Below are positions 12,562 through 24,547 of a DNA stretch of 64,000 nt, one piece after another. This DNA comes from Daldinia sp. FL1419. Its lineage: Eukaryota; Ascomycota; Sordariomycetes; Xylariales; Hypoxylaceae. Location: positions 17,860 through 81,859 of the forward strand of contig MU623489.1 of the NCBI GenBank assembly GCA_025201765.1, in the 5' to 3' direction. Below the pieces are notes generated by a model. The model saw only the letters and a list, made by a program, of their open reading frames with translations. It was not told the origin of the DNA and searched no databases. Made by a program: the position numbers and the translations under genes. Positions within the stretch are counted from its first letter, which is position 1. Each line of letters opens with the position of its first letter.

Positions 12562-15500
12562 ATGCCGAAAGGTGACGATGCCAAGGCGGTCAACAGATCG
12601 AGATGGGCCACTCGGAAACTCACTGTTAAGAGCAGTGGTATTAAGAGGCTCTCCCTCAAAGACAGGATTCAGCATAGGCGAACTGGTTCGACGGAGAAGA
12701 AACGTAGTTCGGCCGGCAGTCAGTCTACGAGCGATGGTCATGCTCCGTACGACAGCGCGTCTGCGACCGAGCAGAATGAACCAGTCGATTCGAAAAGTAC
12801 TACGTCTGCCGAGGAAGAAGATGACGGAGGGAGGGTAGTATACTTCAATTTGGAGTTGCCTGGCGAGCTGAAGGACGAAGAAGGTAACCCCATTCGTTCG
12901 TATGCTCGAAACAAGATTCGGACAGCCAAGTATACACCATTGTCTTTCATCCCCAAGAACCTGTGGTTCCAGTTCCATAACATCGCCAATATTTTCTTCC
13001 TTTTCATGGTGATCCTTATTGTAGGTAAAGATAGATCCCGTTGGCTGGGGGAGCGCTAATGCCAAACTTCTAATTTCTAGATTTTCCCTATCTTCGGAGG
13101 TACTAATCCAGGACTTAATGCGGTACCTTTAATATTCATTCTTACCGTGACGGCTATTAAGGACGCAATCGAAGATTATCGCAGGACGATTCTTGACAAC
13201 GATTTAAATAACGCACCCGTGCACCGTCTCGTAGGATGGAATAATGTCAATGTCACCGAAGATAATATTTCGCTCTGGCGGAGAATCAAGAAGGCCACCT
13301 CAAGAAATATCGCAGCGTTTTGGCGCGGAATGCGGAGTTTGTGGAAAAAGGACAAGACAAAGGGGATATTAGAAAATTCGTCAGACCCGCGTCCCTCTGT
13401 TGAAACTAAAGCTACACGTCGCGATTCTACGATTATATCTCCTCACGCAGACAGGACATCATATATGTCTGCGTACGAAGATATCCAGATGACGCCAGTC
13501 ACATCGCCTCTTCCTCCTCAGACGCCTAAGAAGGATTTGATAGAGATCCCGGAACGCCCAACGTCCGAAAGATCGCATACTCCGAACGAGCCGGAGACGT
13601 TAGCTAGAATTAAAGGCGATCTTATTAACTACGATGTCAGGCCCGGCCAAGCCCGTTTTCATAAAGACCATTGGAAGAATCTACAGGTTGGCGATTTTGT
13701 GCGACTCTATAACGACGATGAACTGCCTGCAGATATTATTGTACTTGCTACCTCGGATTCGGACGGTGCGTGTTACGTGGAAACCAAGAATTTGGATGGA
13801 GAAACAAATTTGAAAGTTCGTCAAGCACTTCGATGCGGGCGAACTTTGAAGCATGCGAGGGACTGCGAGCGCGCCCAATTTTTCATCGAGAGCGAACCGC
13901 CCCAACCTAACCTATACAAGTATAATGGCGCTATTAAGTGGGAACAGATGATGGCAGATGGCCCCAGAGAAATGTCCGAGCCGATTTCCATAGACAATAT
14001 GCTCCTCCGAGGCTGCAACTTGAGGAACACCGAATGGGTTCTTGGCGTTGTTATGTTTACGGGTCACGATACGAAAATCATGATGAATGCAGGTGTCACG
14101 CCAAGTAAACGTGCTCGCATTGCCCGGGAGCTGAACTTTAACGTTATCTGCAACTTTGGCATCCTTGGCGCTTTGTGCCTTCTCTGTGCCATCGTTAATG
14201 GTGTATCGTGGGGCAAAACCGATGCTTCAACTGCATGGTTTGACTATGGTTCCATTGGTGGCACCCCTGCTATGACTGGATTTATCACGTTCTGGGCCGC
14301 GCTGATTGTCTTTCAAAACTTCGTGCCGATCTCCCTTTATATCTCGCTTGAAATTGTTCGTACACTTCAGGCTATCTTCATATACAGCGATGTTGAGATG
14401 TACTACGACAAAATCGATTATCCGTGTGTACCGAAGTCATGGAACATATCCGATGATTTGGGGCAAATCGAGTATATATTTTCGGACAAGACGGGAACTC
14501 TTACCCAAAACGTCATGGAGTTCAAGAAGGCTACCATCAATGGCCAACCGTACGGAGAAGCGTATACCGAGGCCCAAGCAGGTATGCAAAAGCGGCTGGG
14601 TATTGATGTGGTAAAAGAAGCTGCAAAGGCTCGAGAACAGATTGCCGCTGGGAAAGTCCATGCATTGGAAGGACTCCGAAAAATCCACGACAATCCATAT
14701 CTGCATGAAGAAGACATGACGTTTATTGCCCCAGACTTTGTTGACGACTTGCGTGGTGAATCCGGCGAGGAGCAAAAAGAAGCCAATGCGCACTTCATGC
14801 TTGCATTAGCACTATGCCATACGGTTATCGCGGATCATATCCCTGGCGACCCCCCCAAGATCGATTTCAAAGCTCAATCTCCAGATGAGGCGGCTCTCGT
14901 GGCGACAGCTCGCGATATGGGTTTTACTGTGCTCGGTCATACAGCAGATGGCATAAGGGTGAATGTTATGGGTGAAGAAATACACTACCAGATCCTCAAC
15001 ACAATCGAATTTAATTCTAGCCGGAAGCGAATGAGTGCTATTGTAAAAATGCCCGATGGCCGTATCATCCTATTCTGCAAAGGTGCGGATAGCATTATCT
15101 ACTCACGCCTGAAGCGCGGCGAGCAGGCGGAGCTTCGAAAAACAACCGCCGAACACCTTGAGATGTTTGCTCGAGAGGGTCTACGAACTCTATGCATAGC
15201 CCAACGCGTACTTTCGGAGCACGAATATCTCGAATGGCGCAAGGAACACGACAAAGCTGCCACTGCAATGCATGAAAGAGAGGAAAAGTTGGAAGAAGTT
15301 GCCGACAAGATTGAGCAAGAGTTGACTCTTCTAGGAGGAACGGCAATCGAAGATCGACTACAAGACGGAGTGCCCGACACGATTGAGCTTCTCGGCCGAG
15401 CAGGAATTAAGTTGTGGGTGCTTACTGGAGACAAGGTCGAAACTGCTATCAACATCGGTTTCTCGTGCAATGTATTGAACAACGATATGGAACTGATCAA

Positions 15501-17306
15501 CCTTCAAGTAAAAGAGGACGAAACTGGGTCTACGCCTGATGATTTATTTATAAATGAGATTGGACGAGAGCTCGACGCCAAGCTTAAAATGTTCGGTATC
15601 ACTGGCGACGATGAAGACCTAGCCAGTGCGAGAAAGAATCATGAGCCGCCAGCGCCCACCCACGCTCTCGTAATCGACGGGTTCACTTTGAGGTGGGTGC
15701 TTGACGATAGTTTGAAGCAGAAGTTCCTTCTTCTCTGCAAACAGTGTGCATCCGTTCTCTGCTGTCGTGTCAGCCCTGCGCAGAAAGCTGCTGTCGTATC
15801 TATGGTCAAGAATGGTCTTGACGTGATGACACTCTCTATTGGAGATGGTGCCAATGATGTCGCGATGATTCAGGAAGCGGATGTCGGTGTGGGTATCGCC
15901 GGCGTCGAAGGTCGTCAAGCTGTGATGTCCGCCGATTACGCCATCGGGCAATTCCGATACCTCCAACGCTTAGTTTTAGTCCACGGCCGCTGGTCTTACA
16001 GGAGAATGGCGGAAGCAATCGCCAACTTTTTCTACAAAAACATGGTCTGGACTTTGAGTATTCTTTGGTATCAGTGTTTCTGCAACTTCGAAATTACCTA
16101 TCTCTTCGAGTACACTTATATTCTCCTATTCAATCTCATCTTCACTTCCGTACCTCCTATTGTTATTGGTGTCCTCGACCAGGATGTGTCCGATACGGTT
16201 TCGTTAGCTGTTCCTCAGCTATATCGACGTGGTATTGAACGACTCGAGTGGACCCAGCACAAATTTTGGTAATTATATTTTCTGCTTTAACTATTCTTGA
16301 CTGGATTTGCTAACAAAGAGATAGGTTTTACATGTTGGATGGTGCTTACCAAAGTGTAATATGTTTTTTCGTTCCCTACTTGACTTTCGCCTCTACCTCG
16401 GCCGTTACCGGAAATGGACTCGACGTAATGGATCGGTATCGATTTGGTATCTACGCTGCTCATCCGGCCATCATTACTATTAATCTTTACATTCTGATCA
16501 ACACATACCGATGGGATTGGCTTACGCTCCTTATTATCGTTCTTAGTGACCTGGTTGTCTTCTTTTGGACCGGTGTATACACATCATCGACATATGCTGG
16601 CACTCTTTATGAAGCAGCTGCGCAGATATATTCCGAGGCTTCGTTCTGGGCCGTTTTAGTTGCAACTCCGATCCTCGCGTTAGCTCCCCGGTATGCTACC
16701 AAGGCCCTGCGGAAAGTATACTGGCCCCGAGATGTAGATATCATTCGGGAGCAAGTTACCATTGGTAAATTTGATACACTAGGACAGGAGGGTTCCAGCG
16801 AGGATCCGGTAAAATCCAGTTTATCAGGATCATCACAGTCTTCCAAGCGCCGTCGACATCAGCAATTCGCAAGTGTGGATGAAGATCTAAAGCCTATATA
16901 TCCACCTTCTGTTGCGACTCAATCCATCGCCGGTCATAATTCTCGCAGTCAAAATGGCAGTGACGGCACTAATTACACCAGACACGAGCCCTCGATTGAT
17001 GTTCCTCCTGTGGCTCAGCCCGTTGATCCCCCTCCTGAACCTCCGGTACGCCCATCTCACGATCGCGTCCGTCCGTCCTACGACCGTATGCGAGCCTCGA
17101 TGGACCGAGTCCGACCGAGCTATGAAATGTCAAATGATTTTACATCAGCTGCTATGTTGAGCAGATTTGAGTCGACGCGTTCTGGCGCACCGCAATCACA
17201 AGAGGATAACGGAATTGTGAGTCGGATAAGAAGGCGGACTCGGGGTAAATCCTTCAAGTCCGCGTTCACTCACCACAAAGACAATCATATCCGTGAGCAT
17301 GAATAG
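12562..17306 (+). CDS. DNF1: Dnf1/Dnf2-type phospholipid flippase (P4-ATPase)
   Basis: Three exons: 12562-13020, 13081-16268 and 16325-17306, 1542 aa, close to the usual Dnf1/2 length (about 1570-1610). The DEEGNPIRSYARNKIRTAKY block before TM1 is characteristic of Dnf1/2 rather than Drs2. Catalytic landmarks: DGET at residues 392-395 (actuator dephosphorylation loop), phosphorylated Asp622 in DKTGTLTQN, the KGAD nucleotide-binding segment, and GDGANDVAMI from about residue 1074 (P-domain hinge). Hydrophobic segments correspond to ten TM helices. The N- and C-termini are long and polar; the C-tail carries repeated R(P/A)S(Y/M) elements. The enzyme moves phosphatidylcholine/ethanolamine-type lipids to the cytosolic leaflet at plasma or Golgi membranes (family knowledge). 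Both introns are about 60 bp. Confidence 0.95.
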
Positions 17307-18454
17307 ATGACACTCGACGATTCCCGTGACAGTCATTGTAATATAGTGTTATGCTCGGGTTTGGCTTTTATTCCATTCAATGTGATATCCGGAGCGCTAG
17401 GTGCTCAAATACGATCTCGGACGAACTATTCACGATACCGCTATGGTCTCCTCAGCTAGACTACTGAACCAGACATTACGGATGGTTTCCCTTTTTCATT
17501 TTTGCTCATTTCCATTTGCAACGGCGTCGGCGTTTCTAGGGTGCATGGAGTCTGATAGGAGGACTTATATGATGAGATGACGATGTTGGTCAGAAGGTCG
17601 AAGGTTCTAGTTTCTTGCATCATAGACTTTCTTCTCGAGTCGAGATTGCACAACATGTGCCATCGCCAGCCCCTCTCGAGGGAGACCCTTGATATATCTC
17701 AATTTACTATTATTGCGGAGGAGAGTTGGTGCCCCCGCCCTTTTTGTGTTCTGGTTTTTTTTTTCGCCTGAGAATTATTTTTCCCATAGGCGACGGGCTG
17801 GTGACAAGGCGTTCAACCAAAAGACGAAGGCAGGATTTGACACCTGGATGTGATAGCATACCGCACACGCGACAAGCAAGCAAAGAGAAGGAGAAGGTAT
17901 GGGATTCTTAAGGCATGGCGGACTTCCTGCTGCCTGTGTATATAAGACGACGGATAAATGCGACGAGTAGAGCATCGGTGGGCGTGTGGACGAGTAGATA
18001 CATATAATCGGCCAGAATTGGTACTTTGAAGACAAAGATGCCACCTTTTTTTCTTTTTTTTCTTTTCAGATTATTCAAAACTTTTGGTTCCTTTTTTTAT
18101 AGTTTAATGTGTGGCCACATTTTTATTCCTGTTATTATTGTTAGTTGAGACTTAGCGGTCTTGAATTTTAAGATAGGTATTTGAGGAGAATGAATACATG
18201 TGAAGAATATGACTTGATACAAATCTATCTCTGCTTATTAAATATTAAGGTCTTGAATATTAAACATGCAACTTGTGATTTGTTGCCATGCTCGGGCAGA
18301 TATCCCAAGCTGCCATTAAGGTCGCGCCCCTTTATATCATACCAGATCGCCGTAGCTCCGTATTAAATCATGGTAGCAATGGGTGAATCGGATCGATACA
18401 TTGCAAGCCGGATCCCTTAGAGATATAAGCGAACCAGCGGTTCGTGATGGACCA
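17307..18454. other. Flippase 3' flank and intergenic sequence
   Basis: 3' UTR of the flippase and T-rich sequence (polypyrimidine runs at 17755-17767 and 18045-18066). ORFs here are short and unsupported. Confidence 0.5.
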
Positions 18455-18709
18455 TCAGAAATCGCGAGGCAGCGTCTTCCCTGCGCGGTCCTAGCGTTAG
18501 TGTTAACTCGCTCATTACTCGCCGTCGCTTGTCGTAGGAGGTAGGTATGTAGAAATGCGACGCGACTTACTTGCGATCCGGCGGTTTCGGTAGTAGTTGA
18601 GCCAGGCGGAGACTTTTGAGAACTTGTCTTTGAGATCGGCGCGGATCTTGTCCCGCCTTCGTAGCGGTATGTTGATGGCTTGTATTCTAGTTCCCATTTT
18701 GGCAGACAT
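18455..18709 (-). CDS. Small basic protein, candidate spliced gene
   Basis: Proposed exons on the minus strand: 18709-18571 and 18480-18455, 54 aa. The first exon starts MSAKMGTRIQAINIPLRRR and ends at a perfect GTAAGT donor. A 90-nt intron has an ACTAACG branch and a GCGCAG acceptor, and the second exon adds a short tail ending RKTLPRDF before a TGA. The product is very basic (many Arg/Lys), mostly helical in appearance, with no membrane segment or signal peptide. I do not recognise the family. The complete consensus splice signals and the purine-rich A-tract leader immediately upstream support a real gene; the short length argues for caution. It overlaps a longer unsupported ORF in another frame. 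Confidence 0.45.
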
Positions 18710-20034
18710 CTTGTGGTTTTTTTTGGGGGGTTTTTTCTGTTCCTAGACAGTGATATGGTGGAGATTTGGAGGATTTCGAGATTATTTGCTTGTTTTAATA
18801 TTCGACAGGTATATATTTTGATAGTATCTATGATGAGGTGGCCTTCTCTAGCCGCCGCCAGACTACCTAATATATTGTGCCTTCGGGGACTAGTCAAACG
18901 GACGTCTTGTTCCATAGTGTAATATTGCCGTCGTCGTAATGCTACTTCCTCGCCTTGACGGGGAGTGGAGTATACCAGTGTTAGCAAATTCGTATTAGAA
19001 CTCATCTCGGGGTGCTCTTGTCATCCAGTATTTCATTTATCTACTGAAAGGTTACGGGTGTTACTAAATCCCTTAGGATAGACTATTCGACGCATACGAA
19101 TGCACCTGACTAGAGGATATTCGGTGTGGCAACGCCGTGAATGAAGCGGAGTGAGTTGTTCTTAAATCTATTTAAATCTACTAGTCGAAGATTAATGTTT
19201 TTATAATGTATCTAACTCTATAAACATACTAGCCTTCGTAGGCCGTCTGATAATAACATCGAAACCAAGCCTTACGTTATAGTTTAAGCGGTCATCTGGG
19301 CATTCATGGCTTAGGCCCCTTACTGCTTGCCCGGGATGTCTCCTGTACGCGACGTCTCCAGCTCTGTCTCCTATCAAGGAGGTACTCTAGACGTCATTTC
19401 CGCGCCACGGATGCGCTCCCGGGTTTCATAGTATACCTATTTATCGGGTGCTATTCTGAGTTAAACACGCCCACTCGGGCGGAAATTGCCCCATACACTG
19501 CTTGCCTACGTAAGGGCGTAGATGTAAATCGCGGGTTTAGAATCCTTCTATTAGTCTACACCTTATTCGTATCACGGTATTGTGACTATGTTACAGGGCC
19601 TTGGTGTATCTATGTCCAAGCCAATGCCTGGTTAGAAGTATTCTAGCCTAACGTCCAAGGCAGAATTAACTCGCATATTATTTCGTCGGGCGTGGATGTC
19701 GTTAGGGAAGCCTATAAGTACTCCGACTCCATGTTTTCCTTCAACGCCGTCGGACATAAAATATAACTATTGTATACAACCCCGCTGTCAATCCGCCCAG
19801 TCCGGGAAGGGCTATAAGTTCCAGGTCTCGTCAGACGGTGGGGGAATAACCCTCTTGAAAGTAAATTTGAGCTTGGAAATTGGCTTGTTATGTTCCTTAG
19901 TTCGAGATGCTTCGCCGACTGTTATGAAATCGCTAGATGGCCCGGGTGCTTGATCCCGATTGTGAGCGTAGGATCCCGGTTGTGGGTGCAGATCTCCTTT
20001 GTGGGCGAGACATGTTTAGACGTGGCGGATCCCG
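18710..20034. other. Intergenic, no supported gene
   Basis: About 1.3 kb of mixed composition. A local near-repeat around 19950-19995 repeats TCCCGATTGTG / TCCCGGTTGTG. No coding features recognised. Confidence 0.5.
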
Positions 20035-20301
20035 CTAATCCTCCCCCTTATCCTGTTCCTGCCCGGCATCGCTATTAGACCGGTCCTTTAGATCGGGGTG
20101 TTCTCTACCGTATTCAAAAAATCGTCTAATAGCCTCTCTCATATCCGGCGGTATCTCTCTTGGAGATTGATTTGAGGGCTTGGCTGGTTTATGATAGCCG
20201 CAGCAGAGGGCCATCTCGATATCAGGGCGCCAACGATCACATATCGGACATCTCCAGGCGCAGAGTGGTTCTTCGTCAGTGTCTATTGTGGTATCGCTCA
20301 T
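20035..20301 (-). CDS. Small Cys-rich acidic protein, hypothetical
   Basis: Uninterrupted 88-aa ORF. The N-terminal half carries cysteines in the order C-x3-C-x2-C and then CC-x-YH (CAWRCPICDRW ... LCCGYHK), which could bind a metal ion; the C-terminal half is charged (REIPPDMREAIRRFFEYG ...) and ends acidic. The start codon is embedded at the end of an (ATC)n microsatellite on the coding strand. No family recognised. The composition is more protein-like than the surrounding ORFs, but there is no independent support. Confidence 0.4.
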   Translation of the reverse strand: MSDTTIDTDEEPLCAWRCPICDRWRPDIEMALCCGYHKPAKPSNQSPREIPPDMREAIRRFFEYGREHPDLKDRSNSDAGQEQDKGED

Positions 20302-20330
20302 GATGATGATGATGATGATGATGATGATAA
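20301..20330. repeat. (TGA)n / (ATC)n microsatellite
   Basis: About nine perfect TGA triplets on the plus strand, directly upstream of and overlapping the start codon of the small Cys-rich ORF. Likely length-variable between strains. Confidence 0.9.
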
Positions 20331-20975
20331 TGCTCTATAACTCGTATTGTTTGCGTAAGACCTTGCTATAATAGGTACTGCTGTGTCAACTGCTTCAGAC
20401 ATACAGTGATATAGAGGTTACAATCAAGGTATGTTCACAATGCGTTGCCTGAATGAGAACTGGGGTGTGGTATCTCTTATTTATGTTGCAATAGAGTAAG
20501 AATAGGGTGGTGAATAATACACTTTAGAAACTATGCCTTTTATAAGATTCACTGTATAAAGAACGTGTTGAGCTCTACTGACTTCCGAAACTAAATTTAC
20601 AGGACAAGTGATTTGTAGAAGGCTAGAAGGACACGGATAAAGCGAGCAAGTATCATATACGAGGTAAGTTTAAGCCAATGTTAGACACATATGTAGGCAG
20701 GGAGGTAGGTAGGGCCTGTCGTTAATGATGTACTTCGTCCTTGCCGTGTAGCCCCCAACCCTTCTCTCGTGAGCGAATATCATGCCTAGGTATGCTTAAA
20801 GCCTATAGGTACCTAGATTATCGTAGACACAAAAAGGGGGTACTTGACTGCTCTTAAGAAATACAAGGTTCGAAGACTTTATCATAGTTCTATATTCGCC
20901 GTCGAGATGGAGAATTAAGTTGTGTAGGTACAACTTAAGATATAACAAAACTTTCCGTAGTAAGCAGGACACTAT
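20331..20975. other. Intergenic, no supported gene
   Basis: Contains AGGTAGGTAGG- and CCTAGGTA-type motifs (20698-20716, 20785-20812). Otherwise the 3' flank of the Nudix gene. Confidence 0.5.
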
Positions 20976-21986
20976 TCAAATGGACCAAATTTTGGACATC
21001 TCGAGACCCTCAGCAAAGACGCCGACCTTGCCGTCAATCGCAAACCCTTGAGACTCCAACTTCCTACATTCGGCATACAGGTTGTCTAGCGGTACCCAGA
21101 AAGCCTCGATGAATTCGCCATCTTCCAGCTGCGGCTTCGGGTTTTGATTCTCCTCCTTTTCCGGGTCGATTTTCAGGTGGATGAGAAACGTCCTCGAGCT
21201 AGGTCAGCGGTTAGTCAAACGGGCAAACTTCTGCGTCGGGAAGTTTCAAGTCTAGGTAAGTACCTCGAGGACGCGGGCGCTGAAGCCGTGGTCAGTGCAC
21301 AAGTCTCATGAAACAAATAGCGCCAATACGACTCACAGCTGAAAAGCATCGGCCTTGCGCCTCCACGATCCGGCACAATCTCACCAGCGTAGCCCGTTTC
21401 CTCTTTTAGCTCGCGCAGCGCTGCTTGTTCTACCGTCTCCCCCTCATCTACTAGTCCTGCCGGAAACTCGATTACAATCTTACCCGCCGGTGCGCGAAAC
21501 TGCTTTTCGAGAAGAACCCTAGGGCCTTCTCTGTGATGAATGACGGCGATCATCTGCACCGCGTCGACGACGCTAGAGCTCGGGCGCCCAGGGCGTTTCA
21601 TCGCCTCCCACGTCCGCACTTGGCCATTTTCATCCTCGTATGTAATTCTGGATTAAGCTGTAGTCAGAGCGACGGAAAATAAGATATCGTATATTCTAGT
21701 TGCACATGTCAGGGCCGACGGAGTTTACAAGTTGTCACTAACTTCACGAGATTAATCCACTTTGCATCTTTGTTTTCCTGATGGTGCCTTTAGTAAGTCT
21801 GACGCAGTCGGGTTGCCTCGACACGTACGAGTAATTCTGTTGATATGACCTTTGCAGCCCTTTTCGACATTGTGAATATCTACCTATGGATCCCGGTCTG
21901 GCTGTTACTGGTGAATTACATGTAAAGGGTAACCTCTCGATAACGACATTCGCCGTTCGGACCTTTGGGATTGAAGAACGCTGCAT
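20976..21986 (-). CDS. YSA1: ADP-ribose pyrophosphatase, Nudix family (Ysa1-like)
   Basis: Five exons on the minus strand: 21986-21909, 21777-21743, 21647-21337, 21264-21279 (micro-exon) and 21198-20976; 220 aa. The Nudix box is intact in exon 3: GLVDEGETVEQAALREL then KEETGY, with the REL..EE metal-binding core. ENKDAKWINLVK-ITYED is the usual N-terminal strand of the ADP-sugar subgroup, and the last exon carries the conserved block NPKPQLEDGEFIEAF. The enzyme hydrolyses ADP-ribose to AMP and ribose-5-phosphate in the cytosol or mitochondria (family knowledge). The micro-exon is inferred because it keeps frame and restores family spacing between FS and NPKPQLE; reading through the 57-nt segment would add 19 residues. 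The exon 1 donor (GTAACA) is the least certain junction. Confidence 0.85.
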
Positions 21987-22067
21987 AGCCACAACGTGGC
22001 TGTCGTGTTGGACGAGAATGAGGCTTGACAGGATCTACTTATAAGGGTAAAGGGGTCAAAGCTCAAG

Positions 22068-22096
22068 TGGATTCTTGGATTCTTGGATTCTTGGAT
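22068..22096. repeat. 8-bp tandem repeat (TGGATTCT)x3.6
   Basis: Three perfect units and a partial fourth between the Nudix gene and the GMC oxidoreductase gene. Simple repeat, no inferred function. Confidence 0.9.
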
Positions 22097-22251
22097 GTTA
22101 CTGTTACGCTGCATTGTACAATACGGATCCGTATTACGATATCACTCGAGTAGCACTGAACATGTATCTCGATTCGCGTAGCATATCAGTTCATGAGTCG
22201 TTTGATATAAGATTAAATAGTTAGTTTTATTGATTTCTCCTTATTTCCTAT

Positions 22252-24155
22252 TCAACCCGCCCTAATGAGATCGGCAGCCTTCTCTGCGACCGCGTAGACT
22301 GAACTCTGAATATTCCCCCTCGGAATTAGCGGAAACACGCTCGCGTCGACGATTCTTAAGCCGTCTACTCCGTGGACCCTTAGGTTTGAGTCTACCACAC
22401 CGCCGGATTGTCGGGGCATCATGGCTGCCGTTCCGCATACGTGGTAATGCGGCGTGTATCTATTTTTGACCGCTTCCTTTGCCTGTTCCAACGTTTCGAC
22501 TCTCTGCCCTCCGTTGTGCAGACGCCGTCCGTGCTCCTTGAATAGCTCTCGTAGCGGTGGGGTATCGCGGATTCTCTCAAGAAGTAGCACGTGCCGCGCG
22601 TGCAGCTCCAAGTCCAACGGGTGCGACATGGCACGAGGGTCAACGGTTGGGCTCAAATGTGGATCGACTGATTGTATATGTACAAATCCGCGGCTGAATG
22701 GATGGCTTAAGACTGCCACGATCGTAACGTAGAAACCTTCGATGCCAAGACCGAATATCTGAGAAGGATTCTCGCTAGGCACTGGATTCAACTGGAAAGG
22801 CGCGAGGGTAAATTGTGCCGAGCAGTCGCCGGGGGTGCATATCTGCTCCTGAAGAACTTTGGGCTCGACTTCTGCTTGGCCAAGGTCTGAAAGAAGTTGG
22901 CTGACGGACACAGGCGCGAGATCTTGGTCTTGGACCGGGAAAAAGGCCGATGCCAGCGCGTTTACGGATAAGGGGCCTGTCCTATTTTCCTGATAAGCTG
23001 TCATGGCTGCTTCGACGACGTTTGGGTTTCGCATCTGGTCGCCTGACGTTATAGGGTCTGCCACTTCCCAGGAGAACGGCACGTAACCATGGTCTTGGAA
23101 GTTTTCGCCGACGTTGGGATTGTCTAGAAGGCACTCAATCCCGTGTTTTCCGAGTACGTCCTTGTTGCCGATTCCCGAGAGCTCTAGTAGTTGAGGTGAC
23201 TTGACCGCACCAGCGGCTAGGATGACTTCGCGCGTAGCGAAGACCTGCTGTTTCCGGTCGTCTTTCCCTACGAAAGCGATACCTGTAGCTCGGAGCTCGT
23301 TGGGGTTTGCGGTCTGTTTGGTTAAGATAATTTTCTCAACGAGTGCCTCCGTCACGACCCGTAAGTTTGGTCGGCGAGCAACATCGTCTGAAAAGTACGC
23401 ATTTCCGGCGTGACTCCTTTCCCGAGTTGCCGGATGCAGTGTAGCAGCGTTGTTAAACGCCCCAATAGACATGCCAGCTATGGGATCACCGTCGATAGGT
23501 TTGCACAGAGTAGACCAGGCCCGTGACCAGGCTTGGGCAAAAGGAGGAAAGCCCTCCTCGCTACCGTAAGAAATCTGAATGGGACCGTCTCTGCCATGTG
23601 TGTCATTCAAGTAATCCAGCATGAAGTCTTCTTTGAGCTTTGTCCGGGGCTCAGTGAATGTATGAAACTTGCGGAAGTAGTTTTCCATACTTTCCCACCC
23701 CCAACCTGGGTTTCCTAGTTTTTCCCATGAGTCGAAGCCGGATTTGGATGGATATATGGCCATTCCCAAGTTGATACTTTAACGTAGGCCGAGTTAGCTA
23801 TCAGTTTAAGATCATCGCTATATTCGATACCTATCTTGGGCTTTACTTACGCCGACGAACCCCCTAAAGTTTTGCCTAACGGCTGTGCTAGTCTACGGTT
23901 ACCAAGGCCTGCCTGGGGTTCTGTAGTGATGCACCAATCGTAGTCCGGGTCGAAGTAGGTCGCGGCAGCAAGGCCTTGAATCGAGATCTTCGGGTCTTTT
24001 AGCCGATTTGTGCCCGCTTCGAGAACCAACACGCGAATATCTTTCTGTTCGGTTAACCTTGAGGCGACTACAAGCCCGGATGTACCGCCTCCAATTACGA
24101 TATAGTCATAGTTTTCATCTATGCCAGCCGTAGAAGATGTGTCGATGGTCGGCAT
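22252..24155 (-). CDS. GMC-family FAD oxidoreductase
   Basis: Two exons on the minus strand: 24155-23851 and 23776-22252, 609 aa. Exon 1 holds the FAD Rossmann motif (YDYIVIGGGTSGLVVASRL) and reaches LGKTLGGSSA; the intron (GTAAGT donor) splits the GGSSA-INLGM signature. Exon 2 has the second GMC signature (AAGAVKSPQLLELSGIG) and the C-terminal active-site region YTPHYHVCGTAAMMP with the catalytic His, then VDSNLRVHGVDGLRIVDAS. There is no signal peptide, so an intracellular alcohol oxidase/dehydrogenase role is likelier than a secreted lignocellulose role. The gene lies directly downstream of the PKS on the same strand (392 bp apart), suggesting it oxidises the polyketide or an intermediate. 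The substrate is unknown. Confidence 0.93.
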
Positions 24156-24547
24156 AATATAGGTCCGGAAAGTCTTGAAGAAGTAAGATAGCGAGGGAAT
24201 GTAGAAGAGAGGCAGATAATCGTGGTATCAGGTAATGTTAAGTAGTGACATAAGTGGTAAGGACGCCGTAAGCGTTGCAAATTAATCTTGTGTGTATGGG
24301 TGTTGGAATGCCACCCCTCACTGTCTGTTGGATGTAGAAAAGTCGGTATGATGCTACGTTTCCACGCGGCGAAGTAAGCTTACATACTACCCAGATACAT
24401 ATAGCTCACACTCCTTTTACCCCCGTCTAGAACTGAGTATTTCTTCAGGCGCTGGATGGTATCGGGACTGAAAGCAAAATTTATACGTTTAATATTGGGA
24501 TCCTCCGAGTTTCTGAGTGGCTACCTGGTAGTCATACGAGCCCTGGA
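24156..24547. promoter_or_regulatory. GMC gene promoter / PKS 3' flank
   Basis: 392 bp between the PKS stop and the GMC start, both on the minus strand. I see no clear TATA box or Zn2Cys6 half-site pair. Confidence 0.4.

Noticed and set aside
12460..13065. 201-aa minus-strand ORF.
   Set aside because: Antisense of flippase exon 1, which has strong family matches on the other strand.
18337..19005. 222-aa minus-strand ORF.
   Set aside because: No recognisable motif, poor coding character, and it overlaps a better spliced small-gene model in another frame.
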